A stretch of 37,146 nt of DNA from an uncultured Clostridium sp. (GCA_900540335.1 UQFC01000016.1:1-37146); one strand, 5' to 3'; shown: positions 23,726 to 31,744, counted from the first letter of the stretch. The notes: generated by a model not told the origin, from the sequence alone. Translations and numbers: made by a program.

Positions 23726-23774
23726 AAACAAAAAAAGTACCGACCCCGCAGCTTATCATCTGCAAAATCAGTAC
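23726..23774 (-). terminator. Terminator of tRNA-Lys
   Basis: On the minus strand, arms at 23760-23774 and 23737-23751 pair over 15 positions, counting several G-U pairs, around the loop ATGATAAG. A run of seven T follows (23730-23736). It begins 8 nt after the tRNA 3' end. Confidence 0.8.
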
Positions 23775-23781
23775 CTTATCA

Positions 23782-23854
23782 TGCGCCCTCGGGGACTCGA
23801 ACCCCGGACAAATAGATTAAGAGTCTACTGCTCTACCAACTGAGCTAAGGGCGC
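23782..23854 (-). tRNA. tRNA-Lys (anticodon CTT)
   Basis: The 73-nt sequence folds as a standard cloverleaf: acceptor GCGCCCT/AGGGCGC, D-arm with AGCTCAGTTGGTAGAGC, anticodon stem TAGA/TCTA around the loop CTCTTAA (anticodon CTT, decoding AAG), and T-arm CCGGGGTTCGAGTCCCCG. The discriminator base is A. CCA is not encoded and must be added after transcription. The gene has its own promoter and terminator. No integrase or att-like repeat is adjacent. Confidence 0.96.
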
Positions 23855-23896
23855 ATATCTTATTTTCATGATGTCCTCATCAACAAGACGAATATC

Positions 23897-23925
23897 ATTT
23901 TACATCTATTTTTCTTAAATGTCAA
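23897..23925 (-). promoter_or_regulatory. Promoter of tRNA-Lys
   Basis: On the minus strand TTGACA (23920-23925), 17-bp spacer, TAAAAT (23897-23902), about 43 bp before the mature tRNA 5' end; a near-consensus sigma-A promoter. Confidence 0.82.
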
Positions 23926-24019
23926 CACTTATTTTCATATTTTTTTCTGTTATTTTTAATTATTTTTAATTTTTCTTCTATTCAGTATTTTCCCCCGGCT
24001 TCCTCCCCATTCAAACCGG

Positions 24020-24110
24020 CTGCGGCAGAGAATTCCGGCGATAATGCCGTCTCCTGCCACAGCCCGGAATTTATGCTGTCCCGTTAACAGCCGGAACCTT
24101 CCTGTTCCGG
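24020..24110 (-). other. Two hairpins after trxA without T-runs
   Basis: CCGGAAC/GTTCCGG (24091-24097 with 24104-24110) begins 11 bp after the trxA stop. A second stem, CTGCGGCAG/CTGCCACAG (24020-24028 with 24054-24062), follows. Neither has a following T-run on the minus strand, so they may stabilise or loosely terminate the mRNA. Confidence 0.35.
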
Positions 24111-24120
24111 AAGAGCAGGC

Positions 24121-24435
24121 TTACGCCTCCTTCACCAGCTTTGCCACTGTATCCTTCGGCTGTACGCCAATCAGCTTGCCTGCCGGAAGTCCGTTTTTAA
24201 ATACCATCAGAGTGGGAATTGTCATAACGCCGTACTTCATGGCAATTTCCTCATTGTCATCCACATTCAGCTTTCCCACATAGGCTGTGCCGTCCAGCTC
24301 TTCTGCCAGCTGCTCCACAACCGGTCCCATCATTTTGCAGGGGCCGCACCAGTCTGCATAGAAGTCTACCAGCACCGGCTTATCTGCCTGCAGTACCTCT
24401 TTTTCAAAATTTGCAGTTGTAAATGTCTTTTCCAT
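24121..24435 (-). CDS. trxA: Thioredoxin
   Basis: A 104-residue single-domain thioredoxin with the redox-active WCGPC motif (Cys30, Cys33) after VDFYADWC, and the cis-proline loop GVMTIPTLMVFKNG. Known role: cytoplasmic disulfide reductant, recycled by thioredoxin reductase, which is not in this window. Length and motif are normal for the family. The start ATG follows AAAGGAGT. It lies downstream of trmB and a possible 45-residue ORF in the same direction; a weak promoter (TATAAT at 24627-24632, poor -35) may serve it. Confidence 0.96.
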   Translation of the reverse strand: MEKTFTTANFEKEVLQADKPVLVDFYADWCGPCKMMGPVVEQLAEELDGTAYVGKLNVDDNEEIAMKYGVMTIPTLMVFKNGLPAGKLIGVQPKDTVAKLVKEA

Positions 24436-24458
24436 ATTCTTTTACTCCTTTCAGTCCC

Positions 24459-24596
24459 TTACCTGCACCGCCCCCGGTTCAGAATCTTCTCCACCTCTCG
24501 AAAGCACCGGCACCAGTTTAATATTTTCCGGTTCAGGGCCTCTTTGTCACAGGTGGCGCTTTGCAGGCTGCGGGTTATCTTTGTTTTTAAGTCCAT
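24459..24596 (-). CDS. Possible 45-residue small protein between trmB and trxA
   Basis: An ORF of 45 codons starts at ATG 24596, with GGAG 6 nt upstream, and stops 24 bp before trxA. It encodes a basic peptide with three Cys (MDLKTKITRSLQSATCDKEA..., later WCRCFREVEKIL). It has no hydrophobic helix and no family I recognise. Its support is position, ribosome site and direction; it could equally be untranslated leader of trxA. Confidence 0.35.
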   Translation of the reverse strand: MDLKTKITRSLQSATCDKEALNRKILNWCRCFREVEKILNRGRCR

Positions 24597-24637
24597 CTGC
24601 AGCTCCGGGAAATCCTTTTGCTGTCATTATATGCAGT

Positions 24638-25273
24638 TTAGCGGCTGGCTATCAGCTTGCAGATGGGATTTCCCATGGCAGAAAACTTCATTTCATATTC
24701 TGTCATCACATTTCCCTCTGCCATAGGGCTGTGATGAAGATCCTCTGTATATGCATCAATTCTCCATCCCGCCTCCGGAATCGCCTCCAGGGAATAGGCA
24801 AACAGCCCCTGATTGTCTGTCTTAAACTCTACCGTTCCGTTTTTGCAGAGAACCTGATCGTACACCTTCATAAAATCCGGTGATGTGAGACGGCGTTTTG
24901 CATGGCGATCCTTCGGCCACGGATCAGAAAAATTCAGATAAATCTTTTCTATCTCTCCCGGTTCAAAAATTTCCGCCAGTTCCTTTGCATCCACACACAT
25001 AAAGAAAATGTTTGGAAGCTCCAGCTCCGCCCGTTTCTGCAGCGCCCGAAGCAATACGCTGGAATACCGCTCAATCCCGATAAAATTCACCTGGGGATTC
25101 CGGGCTGCCATTTCCATAATAAAACGGCCCTTTCCCATCCCCACCTCAATGCGGATAGGGTTATGATTGCCAAATAATTCATGAAACCGGCCGCGATACT
25201 CTGCCGGCTGCTGAATCACATAGGGACTGGAAGCAATGGCTTCTTCTGCCCCCGGAATGTGACGTAATCTCAT
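24638..25273 (-). CDS. trmB: tRNA (guanine-N7-)-methyltransferase TrmB
   Basis: A 211-residue SAM-dependent methyltransferase. The SAM loop IEVGMGKGRF (42-51), the acidic IGIERY strand end, and the catalytic/tRNA-contact motif NFSDPWPKDRHAKRRL (114-129) are all typical of TrmB. Known reaction: methylates N7 of G46 in the variable loop of tRNAs. The start is ATG 25273 with GGAGG about 10 nt upstream; the open frame continues far upstream to 25861 but has no start signal there and would run over the promoter and the divergent gene. It has its own promoter. Proximity to tRNA-Lys is probably incidental. Confidence 0.95.
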   Translation of the reverse strand: MRLRHIPGAEEAIASSPYVIQQPAEYRGRFHELFGNHNPIRIEVGMGKGRFIMEMAARNPQVNFIGIERYSSVLLRALQKRAELELPNIFFMCVDAKELAEIFEPGEIEKIYLNFSDPWPKDRHAKRRLTSPDFMKVYDQVLCKNGTVEFKTDNQGLFAYSLEAIPEAGWRIDAYTEDLHHSPMAEGNVMTEYEMKFSAMGNPICKLIASR

Positions 25274-25313
25274 ATCTATATTTCCTCCAAACCTGCTTTC
25301 ATGCTGTGTTTTT

Positions 25314-25342
25314 ATTCTACCAGACGGAAATATTCTTTGCAA
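25314..25342 (-). promoter_or_regulatory. Promoter of trmB
   Basis: On the minus strand TTGCAA (25337-25342), 17-bp spacer, TAGAAT (25314-25319), about 40 bp before the trmB ATG. Confidence 0.7.
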
Positions 25343-25461
25343 GCAGAAAGAAAACAGAAGGGTTTCTCCCCGTCTTCCGCTCAGAAACCATGAAAATGTT
25401 ACAATATTATTAAAATTCGATAGTTTTGCATTTTTTGAGTGCGCAATTCCAAGTAATGTAG

Positions 25462-25467
25462 TATAAT
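25462..25467 (+). promoter_or_regulatory. Probable -10 box of the DUF4145-SH3b gene
   Basis: A consensus TATAAT lies 80 bp before the start codon. No good -35 is seen at 16-18 bp (TTGAGT at 25435-25440 is 21 bp away), so activation or a different start is possible. Confidence 0.4.
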
Positions 25468-25546
25468 ATTCACAAAAGCTTGACCGCTTATAGGAAATAT
25501 CAAAAAATGTGTTCTCACAGCACATTCCCATACAAAGGAGGTTCCC

Positions 25547-26656
25547 ATGGCAAACAATACTAATACCAGCTGGGAGAGAATCCAGCAGGGTGTCAGTGAT
25601 ACAGAGCGGCTGATTGGTCAGAAGGAATACAATGCCTCTATGGTCAAAGCGCGCCAGACTCTGGAATTTATGGTAAAACTGCTTAGTGAACGGGCCGGAC
25701 TGGATGAGGGATGCGATCTGAAAACCCAAATCGATCTGCTCTACCAAAATCGCTGGATCAGCAAGTCTGCCTGTGAACACTACCACAAAATACGGATTAT
25801 CGGCAACGCCGCAGTTCATGACGGCGATTCCAATGCATACAATGCCAATCAGGCATATCATATGCTGTCTCAGGAGGTTTATGCTTTTACAGACAGTAAA
25901 AATGCCGGACGTACCACAGGACGCTCTTTCCAGTCATCCAGAGCTGTCCAGGACTCCGGCCGCTGCACTTCCGATTCTTCCCGGAATGGTTCCGCGCCCC
26001 GCTACGGCTCGGCTGCTTCCCAGAACAGTTCCGGAGCACGCTACGCCTCCGGTTCTTCCCAGAACGGCCCGGCGAACCGCTATAACCCGTCTGCTTCCCG
26101 GGGCGGCGCACAGATTTTATCCGGCGCCAGCTCCACCCAGGCAGGACGCTCTCCTTCCTCCAGAAAGCCTCAGACGAACCGCTCTTCCCAGACGGCCCGT
26201 TCTTCCAGGCCTTCTCAGAACAACAGGCGCAGCTCTTCTTCCAGCAGACGACGGGCTCCGCAGAAACGTCAGCCTTTTACCTTATACGATTTATTAAAAT
26301 TTCTGGTTCCTGTTCTTTGTATCATTCTTCTGTTTTTTGTTATCCGGCTGTTTAAACCGGGCAGCGATACAAAGGATACCTCGGCAGCAACCACTCCCCC
26401 TGTGGAGTTTATGACAGAATCTACTTCTGCCGATCCGATGACCGACACAACGGCGGCAGAAAATGCAGCTCCTGTCTATAAAACCACCGACACCCTGAAC
26501 GTCCGCTCCCAGCCCAATACAGAAGGCGACCGGATCGGTCAGCTGGCTGCCGGAACCACCGTTGAGTATATCAGGGCGCACGATGCAGAATGGGCCGTTA
26601 TCCTTTACAATGGACAGGAGGCCTATGTAGCCAGCCAGTATCTGTCTGCAGAATAA
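25547..26656 (+). CDS. DUF4145-like / disordered / TM / SH3b membrane protein
   Basis: A 369-residue protein in four parts. Residues 1-118 are a helical domain resembling DUF4145 (HEPN-related), with the conserved KIRIIGNAAVH segment (Arg83, Asn87, His91). Residues 119-243 are a Ser/Arg/Asn-rich, basic, disordered linker containing three 13-residue repeats. Residues about 247-269 are a single TM helix. Residues 311-369 are a bacterial SH3 domain (TLNVRSQPNTEGDRIG...). Positively charged residues before the helix place the DUF4145 part inside and the SH3b outside, where it could bind cell wall. The start ATG follows AAAGGAGG. Function unknown; it could link a wall signal to a cytoplasmic HEPN-like domain. 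Monocistronic. Confidence 0.8.
   Translation: MANNTNTSWERIQQGVSDTERLIGQKEYNASMVKARQTLEFMVKLLSERAGLDEGCDLKTQIDLLYQNRWISKSACEHYHKIRIIGNAAVHDGDSNAYNANQAYHMLSQEVYAFTDSKNAGRTTGRSFQSSRAVQDSGRCTSDSSRNGSAPRYGSAASQNSSGARYASGSSQNGPANRYNPSASRGGAQILSGASSTQAGRSPSSRKPQTNRSSQTARSSRPSQNNRRSSSSSRRRAPQKRQPFTLYDLLKFLVPVLCIILLFFVIRLFKPGSDTKDTSAATTPPVEFMTESTSADPMTDTTAAENAAPVYKTTDTLNVRSQPNTEGDRIGQLAAGTTVEYIRAHDAEWAVILYNGQEAYVASQYLSAE
25994..26110 (+). repeat. Three 39-bp (13-residue) tandem repeats in the linker
   Basis: Residues 150-162, 163-175 and 176-188 of the DUF4145-SH3b protein align as xxRYxxxxSxxxx units (APRYGSAASQNSS, GARYASGSSQNGP, ANRYNPSASRGGA). The nucleotide copies have diverged, so this is an old or protein-level repeat, though copy number may still vary between strains. 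Confidence 0.7.
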
Positions 26657-26720
26657 TCTGACCTGATATTTGTTTAACACGCTCCCCCGCAGCTTTATAA
26701 GCTGCACAATTTCCTTCTGG

Positions 26721-26762
26721 GCCGCGGCCGTCATATTCTGACGCCGCGGTCCCCTTTTTTCT
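26721..26762 (+). terminator. Terminator of the DUF4145-SH3b gene
   Basis: A GC-rich stem built from GGGCCGCGGC and CGTCA (26721-26735) and TGACG with CCGCGGTCCC (26741-26755) is followed by TTTTTT. A smaller hairpin, GCAGCTT-TAT-AAGCTGC, lies just before it at 26691-26707. Confidence 0.8.
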
Positions 26763-27020
26763 CCCAATTCTTCGCGGTCTTTCACTTTATTCTCCTTCCT
26801 TATACATAATGAATGAAAATGCCATGTTAAAATTTTGTTTTTCTTTCGTTTTCACTATAGTAATTCAAAGAAAAACGAGTATGATGTTACGTGTACTACA
26901 TAATACCCTGCATAGGGACAAACCTATAGGATTTTTCTTTACAGAATACTTCTCTGAATCAGAGCTTTTTCTTATGGAATCTCTCTGCAGGAAAACAATA
27001 ACAGGACAAGGAGGATTGCG
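26763..27020 (+). promoter_or_regulatory. Upstream region of the V-ATPase operon
   Basis: This 258-bp gap must hold the operon promoter. Candidate -10 boxes are TATAGT (26856-26861) and TATGAT (26880-26885), but neither has a convincing -35. The leader contains a CTCTGA-A-TCAGAG inverted repeat at about 26954-26966. The strand carries an open frame from 26809, but it has no coding character and overlaps the first V-ATPase gene in another frame. Confidence 0.35.
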
Positions 27021-27332
27021 ATGGACACTGTCATTAAGCAAATATCGGAAATTGAGTCCGCAGCCGCCTCTGTCATGGATTCGGCCAACGAGCGAAAAAA
27101 AGCCTTTGCCGAAGAAATGGCGGAAAAAACTGCTGCCTTTGACCGGGAACTGGATTCGGAAACCGAAGCCAGACTGCAGAAAATACGGGCAGAAATGGAA
27201 GTTGAAATGGATTCCAAGTTGTCAAAACAAAAATCCGATGCAAATTCGGTGCTGACATGGATGGAAAAAAATTATGAAAACCATCACACGGAATACGTCA
27301 TGCAGCTGTTTCAGTCCATGATAAAGGAGTAG
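27021..27332 (+). CDS. V-type ATPase peripheral-stalk subunit G/H-like
   Basis: A 103-residue, almost entirely charged and helical protein (many Glu, Lys, Ala), predicted to form a long coiled coil. Size, composition and position as first gene of a V-ATPase operon match the AhaH/NtpF-type stalk subunit that pairs with subunit E. Sequence identity in this family is low, so the call rests on context. AAGGAGG lies 6 nt before the ATG. The stop is 2 bp before the subunit C start. Confidence 0.8.
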   Translation: MDTVIKQISEIESAAASVMDSANERKKAFAEEMAEKTAAFDRELDSETEARLQKIRAEMEVEMDSKLSKQKSDANSVLTWMEKNYENHHTEYVMQLFQSMIKE

Positions 27333-27334
27333 CT

Positions 27335-28378
27335 ATGAGTCTGCTGACCTACAGTGGAATTACCACAAAAGTACGAGCCATGGAAAGCCGCCTTTTCACA
27401 GAGGCACAGTTTCGTGAAATGGCTGCCCTGGAGGATGTTCACAGCGCCGCCGATTATTTAAAGCAGCAGCCTGCCTATGCCGGTATTTTCTCCGGCCTTG
27501 ACGATTCCATGCTGCACAGGGGCAATATTGAGCGGCTTCTGACCCTTTCCCTCTACCGGGACTTTGCCAGCCTTTACCGGTTCGGCGGCCTGAAGCAGCG
27601 GCGTTTTCTGGATCTCTACTTCATGCACTACGAAATTGATATTATGAAACGGGCTCTGCGGCATGTATACAGTAAACAGCCTGCAGAAATGGATTTATCC
27701 GAATTCCGGGAATTCTTTGAAAAGCATTCCTCAATTGATCTGGTTGCCCTTTCCCAGTCAGAAAGTCTGGAAGAATTTTTAAGCAGTCTGAAGGGTTCTA
27801 TTTATTACGATCTGCTTGCCGGACTGGCGGAAGACGGAAAATGCAGCAGCTTTGATTATGAGCTTCAGCTTGATTTGTTCTATTTTAAATCTCTCTGGAA
27901 AATCAAAAACAAGATTTTATCAAAAAAAGAATTAAAAATCCTGGACGAATGCTTTGGCTCTAAAATTGATCTGCTGAACATTCAGTGGATGTACCGATCC
28001 ACACAGTATTATCACCTTCCGGCGGCAGATATTTATTCTCTGCTGATTCCTGTCCGTTACCGGCTGAAGCCGGAACAGATCACCCGGATGGCAGAGGCAT
28101 CCACAAAAGAAGAATTTCTGGCAGCGGCCACTCAGACCGCTTATGGAAATATGGCTAATACCTTTCTTCAGGAAAATCCGGATGCCGACGGGCTCTACCG
28201 CCGAATTATGGCGCGGATTTACAGCACCGCGGGAAGAAAAAATCCCTATTCTATTGCTATTCTCAATTCCTATCTTTTCTTTAAAGAACGGGAAATGCAC
28301 AGAATCATCACCATTCTGGAGGGAATCCGCTATGGTCTGAGCGCCAGCGAAATAGAAGGGCTTGCAGCAAAACAATAA
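27335..28378 (+). CDS. ntpC: V-type ATPase subunit C
   Basis: A 347-residue all-helical protein of the V-ATPase C/AC39 (d) family: TYSGITTKVRAMESRLFT at the start and the DLYFMHYEIDIMKRALRHVYS segment near residue 100 are typical. Known role: links the central stalk (D-F) to the membrane c-ring. The ribosome site AAGGAG overlaps the preceding stop codon, so translation is coupled. The 3' end lies 13 bp before the subunit I start. Confidence 0.92.
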   Translation: MSLLTYSGITTKVRAMESRLFTEAQFREMAALEDVHSAADYLKQQPAYAGIFSGLDDSMLHRGNIERLLTLSLYRDFASLYRFGGLKQRRFLDLYFMHYEIDIMKRALRHVYSKQPAEMDLSEFREFFEKHSSIDLVALSQSESLEEFLSSLKGSIYYDLLAGLAEDGKCSSFDYELQLDLFYFKSLWKIKNKILSKKELKILDECFGSKIDLLNIQWMYRSTQYYHLPAADIYSLLIPVRYRLKPEQITRMAEASTKEEFLAAATQTAYGNMANTFLQENPDADGLYRRIMARIYSTAGRKNPYSIAILNSYLFFKEREMHRIITILEGIRYGLSASEIEGLAAKQ

Positions 28379-28391
28379 GGAGGTTTTACCT

Positions 28392-30326
28392 GTGATTGAA
28401 AAAATGAAGTTTTTAAGCATCGCCGGTCCCAAGGACGATATTGACCGGGTCATTGACCAGTATCTTTCCAAATACGAGATCCATCTGGAAAATGCCCTGT
28501 CTGAGTTAAAGACCGTCGCCAGCTTAAGACCCTACACGGAAACCAATCCGTACAAGGCTGAACTTCAGACGGCAGCCGGGCTTATGGAAAGCTATCACGA
28601 CCATCTGCCCAGCACCTCTTCCGAAAAGCTTTCCCTAAAGGAAGCTGTGGAAACCGTCCGCAGCCTGGACGAAAAACTGCAGACACTGACAAAGAAGAAG
28701 GATGAGCTGGAAAAAGAAGCTGATGTTATCCGCAACTCCATCAACAATGTCATTCCGTTTGCCAATTTAAATTATGATTTAAAAGATATTCTTCACTTTA
28801 AGTATGTAAAATTCCGCTTCGGCAGAATGCCCCGGGATTATTACAACAAATTCATGACCTATATTTACAATACCATAGATACCGTCATTCATCCCTGTAT
28901 GGAGGATGCCGATTACATCTGGGCCGTTTATTTTGTTCCCCATGCCCTGTGTGATAAAATCGACGCCATTTATGCATCCATGCATTTTGAGCGTTTCTTC
29001 CTTCCGGATGAATACGAGGGCACTCCCGAGGTCGCTACTCACACTCTGGAAAGCCGTCTTTCCGATATCTGCGCAGACATCCGCTCTGTGGATCAGGAGA
29101 TCACCGCTGTCATTGATGATCAAAAAGATCGGCTGGCTGCTGCCTACGAAAAGCTCAGAACCTATTCCACCAACTTTGATGTACGAAAGCTGGCCGCCTG
29201 CACCAAACAGGATGACCACACCTTCTACATTCTCTGCGGATGGATGAGCCAGTCTGATGCAAAGGCCTTCCAGGAAGAGGTCGCCCAGGATGACGATACC
29301 TTCTGTTTTGTAGAGGAACAGCACGAAAACATTGTCAGCAAACCGCCGACCAAGCTGAAGAATCCAAAGCTTTTCCGGCCCTTTGAAATGTTTATCCGCA
29401 TGTACGGTCTTCCCTCCTATGATGAAATTGACCCGACAATCATTCTGGGACTGACCTATTCCTTCCTTTTTGGATTTATGTTCGGAGATGTGGGACAGGG
29501 ACTCTGCCTGATGATTGGCGGCTTCCTTTTGTACCGGGCAAAGAAAATGAATCTGGCAGCCATTATTTCCTGCTGCGGCTTCTTTTCCACGATTTTCGGA
29601 TTCCTGTTCGGCAGCGTATTCGGATTTGAAACCATTCTGGAACCTTTGTGGCTCCATCCAAAAACAGCTATGACAAAGCTGCCCTTTATTGGTAATCTGA
29701 ATACAGTATTTGTAGTTGCCGTAGCAATGGGTATGGGAATTGTACTGATGACCATGGTGATCAATGTAATCAACCGGATTCGGTGCCATGACACAGAAAA
29801 CGCCTGGTTTGATACCAACGGCGTTGCCGGAATCGTCTTTTACGGAGCCCTGGCCGCTACTGTAACCCTTTATATGACCGGCCATGCTCTCCCCGCCACT
29901 GCTGTTCTGGTGGTAATGTTTGTACTTCCCCTGGCTGTGATTTTCTTCAAGGAGCCTCTGGCTGCCCTGGTAGAAAAGAAGGCAAAAATTCTTCCGGAGG
30001 AAAAGGGAATGTTCTTTGTTCAGGGATTCTTTGAACTGTTTGAGGTGTGCTTAAGCTACTTCTCCAACACCCTGTCCTTTGTCCGTGTAGGCGCTTTTGC
30101 CGTCAGCCATGCCGCTATGATGGAGGTTGTTTTAATGCTGGCAGGCGCTGAGGCAGGCAATCCCAACTGGCTGATTGTCATTCTGGGCAACCTGTTTGTC
30201 TGCGGCATGGAGGGCCTGATTGTAGGAATTCAGGTTCTTCGTCTGGAATATTACGAGCTGTTCAGCCGTTTCTACAAGGGAACCGGACGGGAATTCCGCC
30301 CCTACGGCAAAAAAGAACAGGCATAA
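28392..30326 (+). CDS. ntpI: V-type ATPase subunit I (a subunit)
   Basis: A 644-residue protein: a cytoplasmic N-terminal half (1-360) with coiled-coil segments, and a C-terminal membrane half with about eight helices beginning at TIILGLTYSFLFGFMFGDVGQG. The conserved Arg that faces the rotor Glu is in NTLSFVRVGAFAVSHA (Arg565). Known role: stator half-channels for ion passage. I use the GTG at 28392 because AAGGAGG is 8 nt upstream; the open frame reaches back to 28362 inside subunit C but has no site there. Length is normal for bacterial subunit I. Confidence 0.94.
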   Translation: MIEKMKFLSIAGPKDDIDRVIDQYLSKYEIHLENALSELKTVASLRPYTETNPYKAELQTAAGLMESYHDHLPSTSSEKLSLKEAVETVRSLDEKLQTLTKKKDELEKEADVIRNSINNVIPFANLNYDLKDILHFKYVKFRFGRMPRDYYNKFMTYIYNTIDTVIHPCMEDADYIWAVYFVPHALCDKIDAIYASMHFERFFLPDEYEGTPEVATHTLESRLSDICADIRSVDQEITAVIDDQKDRLAAAYEKLRTYSTNFDVRKLAACTKQDDHTFYILCGWMSQSDAKAFQEEVAQDDDTFCFVEEQHENIVSKPPTKLKNPKLFRPFEMFIRMYGLPSYDEIDPTIILGLTYSFLFGFMFGDVGQGLCLMIGGFLLYRAKKMNLAAIISCCGFFSTIFGFLFGSVFGFETILEPLWLHPKTAMTKLPFIGNLNTVFVVAVAMGMGIVLMTMVINVINRIRCHDTENAWFDTNGVAGIVFYGALAATVTLYMTGHALPATAVLVVMFVLPLAVIFFKEPLAALVEKKAKILPEEKGMFFVQGFFELFEVCLSYFSNTLSFVRVGAFAVSHAAMMEVVLMLAGAEAGNPNWLIVILGNLFVCGMEGLIVGIQVLRLEYYELFSRFYKGTGREFRPYGKKEQA

Positions 30327-30371
30327 TAACTGCACTTATTTATTTTACACATTGTAAAGGAGATTAAAATC

Positions 30372-30800
30372 ATGACCTTATTAGCAAAAATTACATTAGC
30401 AGCTGCATTACTTTTAAGCATTGCCATTCCGTTTGGAGCTTTCGCCGCAGGTGAAAAAACAAAAGGACGCTATAAAACAGCGCTCGGCATCAACGCACTT
30501 CTCTTCGTAGGCACCCTGGTTACAGCAGGAACCCTGATGTTCACCGGCAATGCATTTGCAGCAGAAACTGCTTCCACTGCCTCTAACGCAGCCGGCTGGG
30601 GCTACCTGGCAGCCGCTCTTTCCACCGGAATGTCCTGCATCGGCGGCGGTATTGCCGTATCCGCAGCAGCTTCCGCAGCTCTGGGCGCTATCAGCGAGGA
30701 CGGTTCCATTCTTGGTAAATCCCTCATCTTCGTAGGTCTTGCCGAAGGTGTCTGCCTGTACGGACTGATCATTTCCTTCATGATCCTTGGTAAACTGTAA
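30372..30800 (+). CDS. ntpK: V-type ATPase subunit K (c-ring proteolipid)
   Basis: A 142-residue proteolipid with four helices, that is, two fused hairpins. Only the second hairpin keeps the ion-binding carboxylate, in VGLAEGVCLYG; the first (TALGINALLFVGTLVTAG) has none, the usual V-type pattern of one ion per four helices. In the third helix the GxG motif reads GGG where Na+-binding c subunits have GQG, and Gly follows the Glu where Na+ types have Ser or Thr. That leans toward H+ rather than Na+, but this is an alignment by eye. AAGGAG lies 9 nt before the ATG. Confidence 0.93.
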   Translation: MTLLAKITLAAALLLSIAIPFGAFAAGEKTKGRYKTALGINALLFVGTLVTAGTLMFTGNAFAAETASTASNAAGWGYLAAALSTGMSCIGGGIAVSAAASAALGAISEDGSILGKSLIFVGLAEGVCLYGLIISFMILGKL

Positions 30801-30803
30801 TTT

Positions 30804-31112
30804 ATGAAAATGTATCTTATCAGCGACAACATCGACACCTGGACCGGCATGAAGCTGGCCGGGGTGGACGGCGCTGTTGTCCATGAAAAAGAAGAACTGA
30901 AGCAGGAGCTGGATAAGGTCCTGGCCGACAGGGACATCGGAATTGTTCTCCTGACGGAAAAATTCGGACGTGATTTCCCGGATCTGGTAAATGAAGTCCG
31001 TTTAAACCACCGTCAGCCGCTGTTTGTAGAAATTCCCGATCGCCATGGCACCGGCCGCAAGCCGGATTTTATCACCTCCTATGTAAACGAAGCCATTGGG
31101 CTGAAGCTCTGA
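30804..31112 (+). CDS. V-type ATPase subunit F
   Basis: A 102-residue alpha/beta protein with the family pattern: MYLISDNIDTWTGMKLAGVDG at the N-terminus, DIGIVLLTEKFG in the middle, and PLFVEIPDRHG near residue 75. Known role: central-stalk subunit bound to D, involved in regulation of rotation. It starts 3 bp after the subunit K stop with no strong ribosome site, so translation is probably coupled to ntpK. Confidence 0.92.
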   Translation: MKMYLISDNIDTWTGMKLAGVDGAVVHEKEELKQELDKVLADRDIGIVLLTEKFGRDFPDLVNEVRLNHRQPLFVEIPDRHGTGRKPDFITSYVNEAIGLKL

Positions 31113-31138
31113 TTATTGACAGAAAGCAGGTGACTGTT

Positions 31139-31744
31139 TTGACAACTGAGGAAAAATTACAGCATTTTCTGGATACCTGTATGGAGGATGCCAGAACCAG
31201 AAGTAACCGGATGCTGGATGAATATATAACCGCGCTGGAGCAGACCTTTGAAGAACACAAGGCTGATGCCCGCCGCCATGCAGACATGCTTCTGCGGCAG
31301 GAAACAGAAAAAAGCCAGCGGGAAATCAACAAAAAACTTTCCTTCGAACAAATAGGAATTAAACGTACCCTGGGTATGAAGCAGGAAGAGTTAAAAGACA
31401 AGCTCTTTGTGGAATTAAGAGACAAGCTGGCCTCCTTTATGGAAACGCCGGATTACCAGAAGCTTCTGGAAAGACAGATCCAGGCCGCCGTGGAATTTGC
31501 AGACGGCGCTCCCATTACCATTTACCTGGATCCGGCTGACAGCGACAAGCTGAACCGGCTGGCGCTTCACCACGGATCCGCTGATATCCAGATCAGCGAA
31601 TATTCCTTTTCCGGCGGCTGCCGGGCAGTAATTCCCAGCCGCCATATCCTGATTGACAATTCATTCCGGACCAGACTGGAAGAGGCCCGGGAAAACTTTC
31701 ATTTTGATTTAAGTCTTGCGGAGGGAGGTACGGTTCATGACTAA
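31139..31744 (+). CDS. ntpE: V-type ATPase subunit E
   Basis: About 201 residues: a long N-terminal coiled coil (1-110) and a globular C-terminal domain ending in SRHILIDNSFRTRLEEARE, the pattern of V/A-type E subunits. Known role: peripheral stalk with the G/H-like subunit. I place the start at TTG 31139 because AGGTG is 6 nt upstream; a GTG at 31130 in the same frame would add three residues but has no clear site. The 3' end overlaps the subunit A start by 8 bp. Confidence 0.9.
   Translation: MTTEEKLQHFLDTCMEDARTRSNRMLDEYITALEQTFEEHKADARRHADMLLRQETEKSQREINKKLSFEQIGIKRTLGMKQEELKDKLFVELRDKLASFMETPDYQKLLERQIQAAVEFADGAPITIYLDPADSDKLNRLALHHGSADIQISEYSFSGGCRAVIPSRHILIDNSFRTRLEEARENFHFDLSLAEGGTVHD

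Noticed and set aside
23782..23854. tRNA-Lys as an integration site of a mobile element
   Set aside because: No integrase, no direct repeat of the tRNA 3' end, and flanking genes look native.
25274..25861. In-frame upstream extension of trmB to a 407-residue protein
   Set aside because: The extension runs through the trmB promoter and into the divergent DUF4145 gene; ATG 25273 with GGAGG is the evident start.
26809..27255. 148-codon plus-strand ORF before and overlapping the first V-ATPase gene
   Set aside because: It overlaps the G/H-like subunit in another frame, lacks a ribosome site and has no coding-like composition.
28779..29885. 368-codon minus-strand ORF antisense to ntpI
   Set aside because: A shadow frame of a well-supported gene; the translation (His/Gly/Gln-rich) has no recognisable domain.
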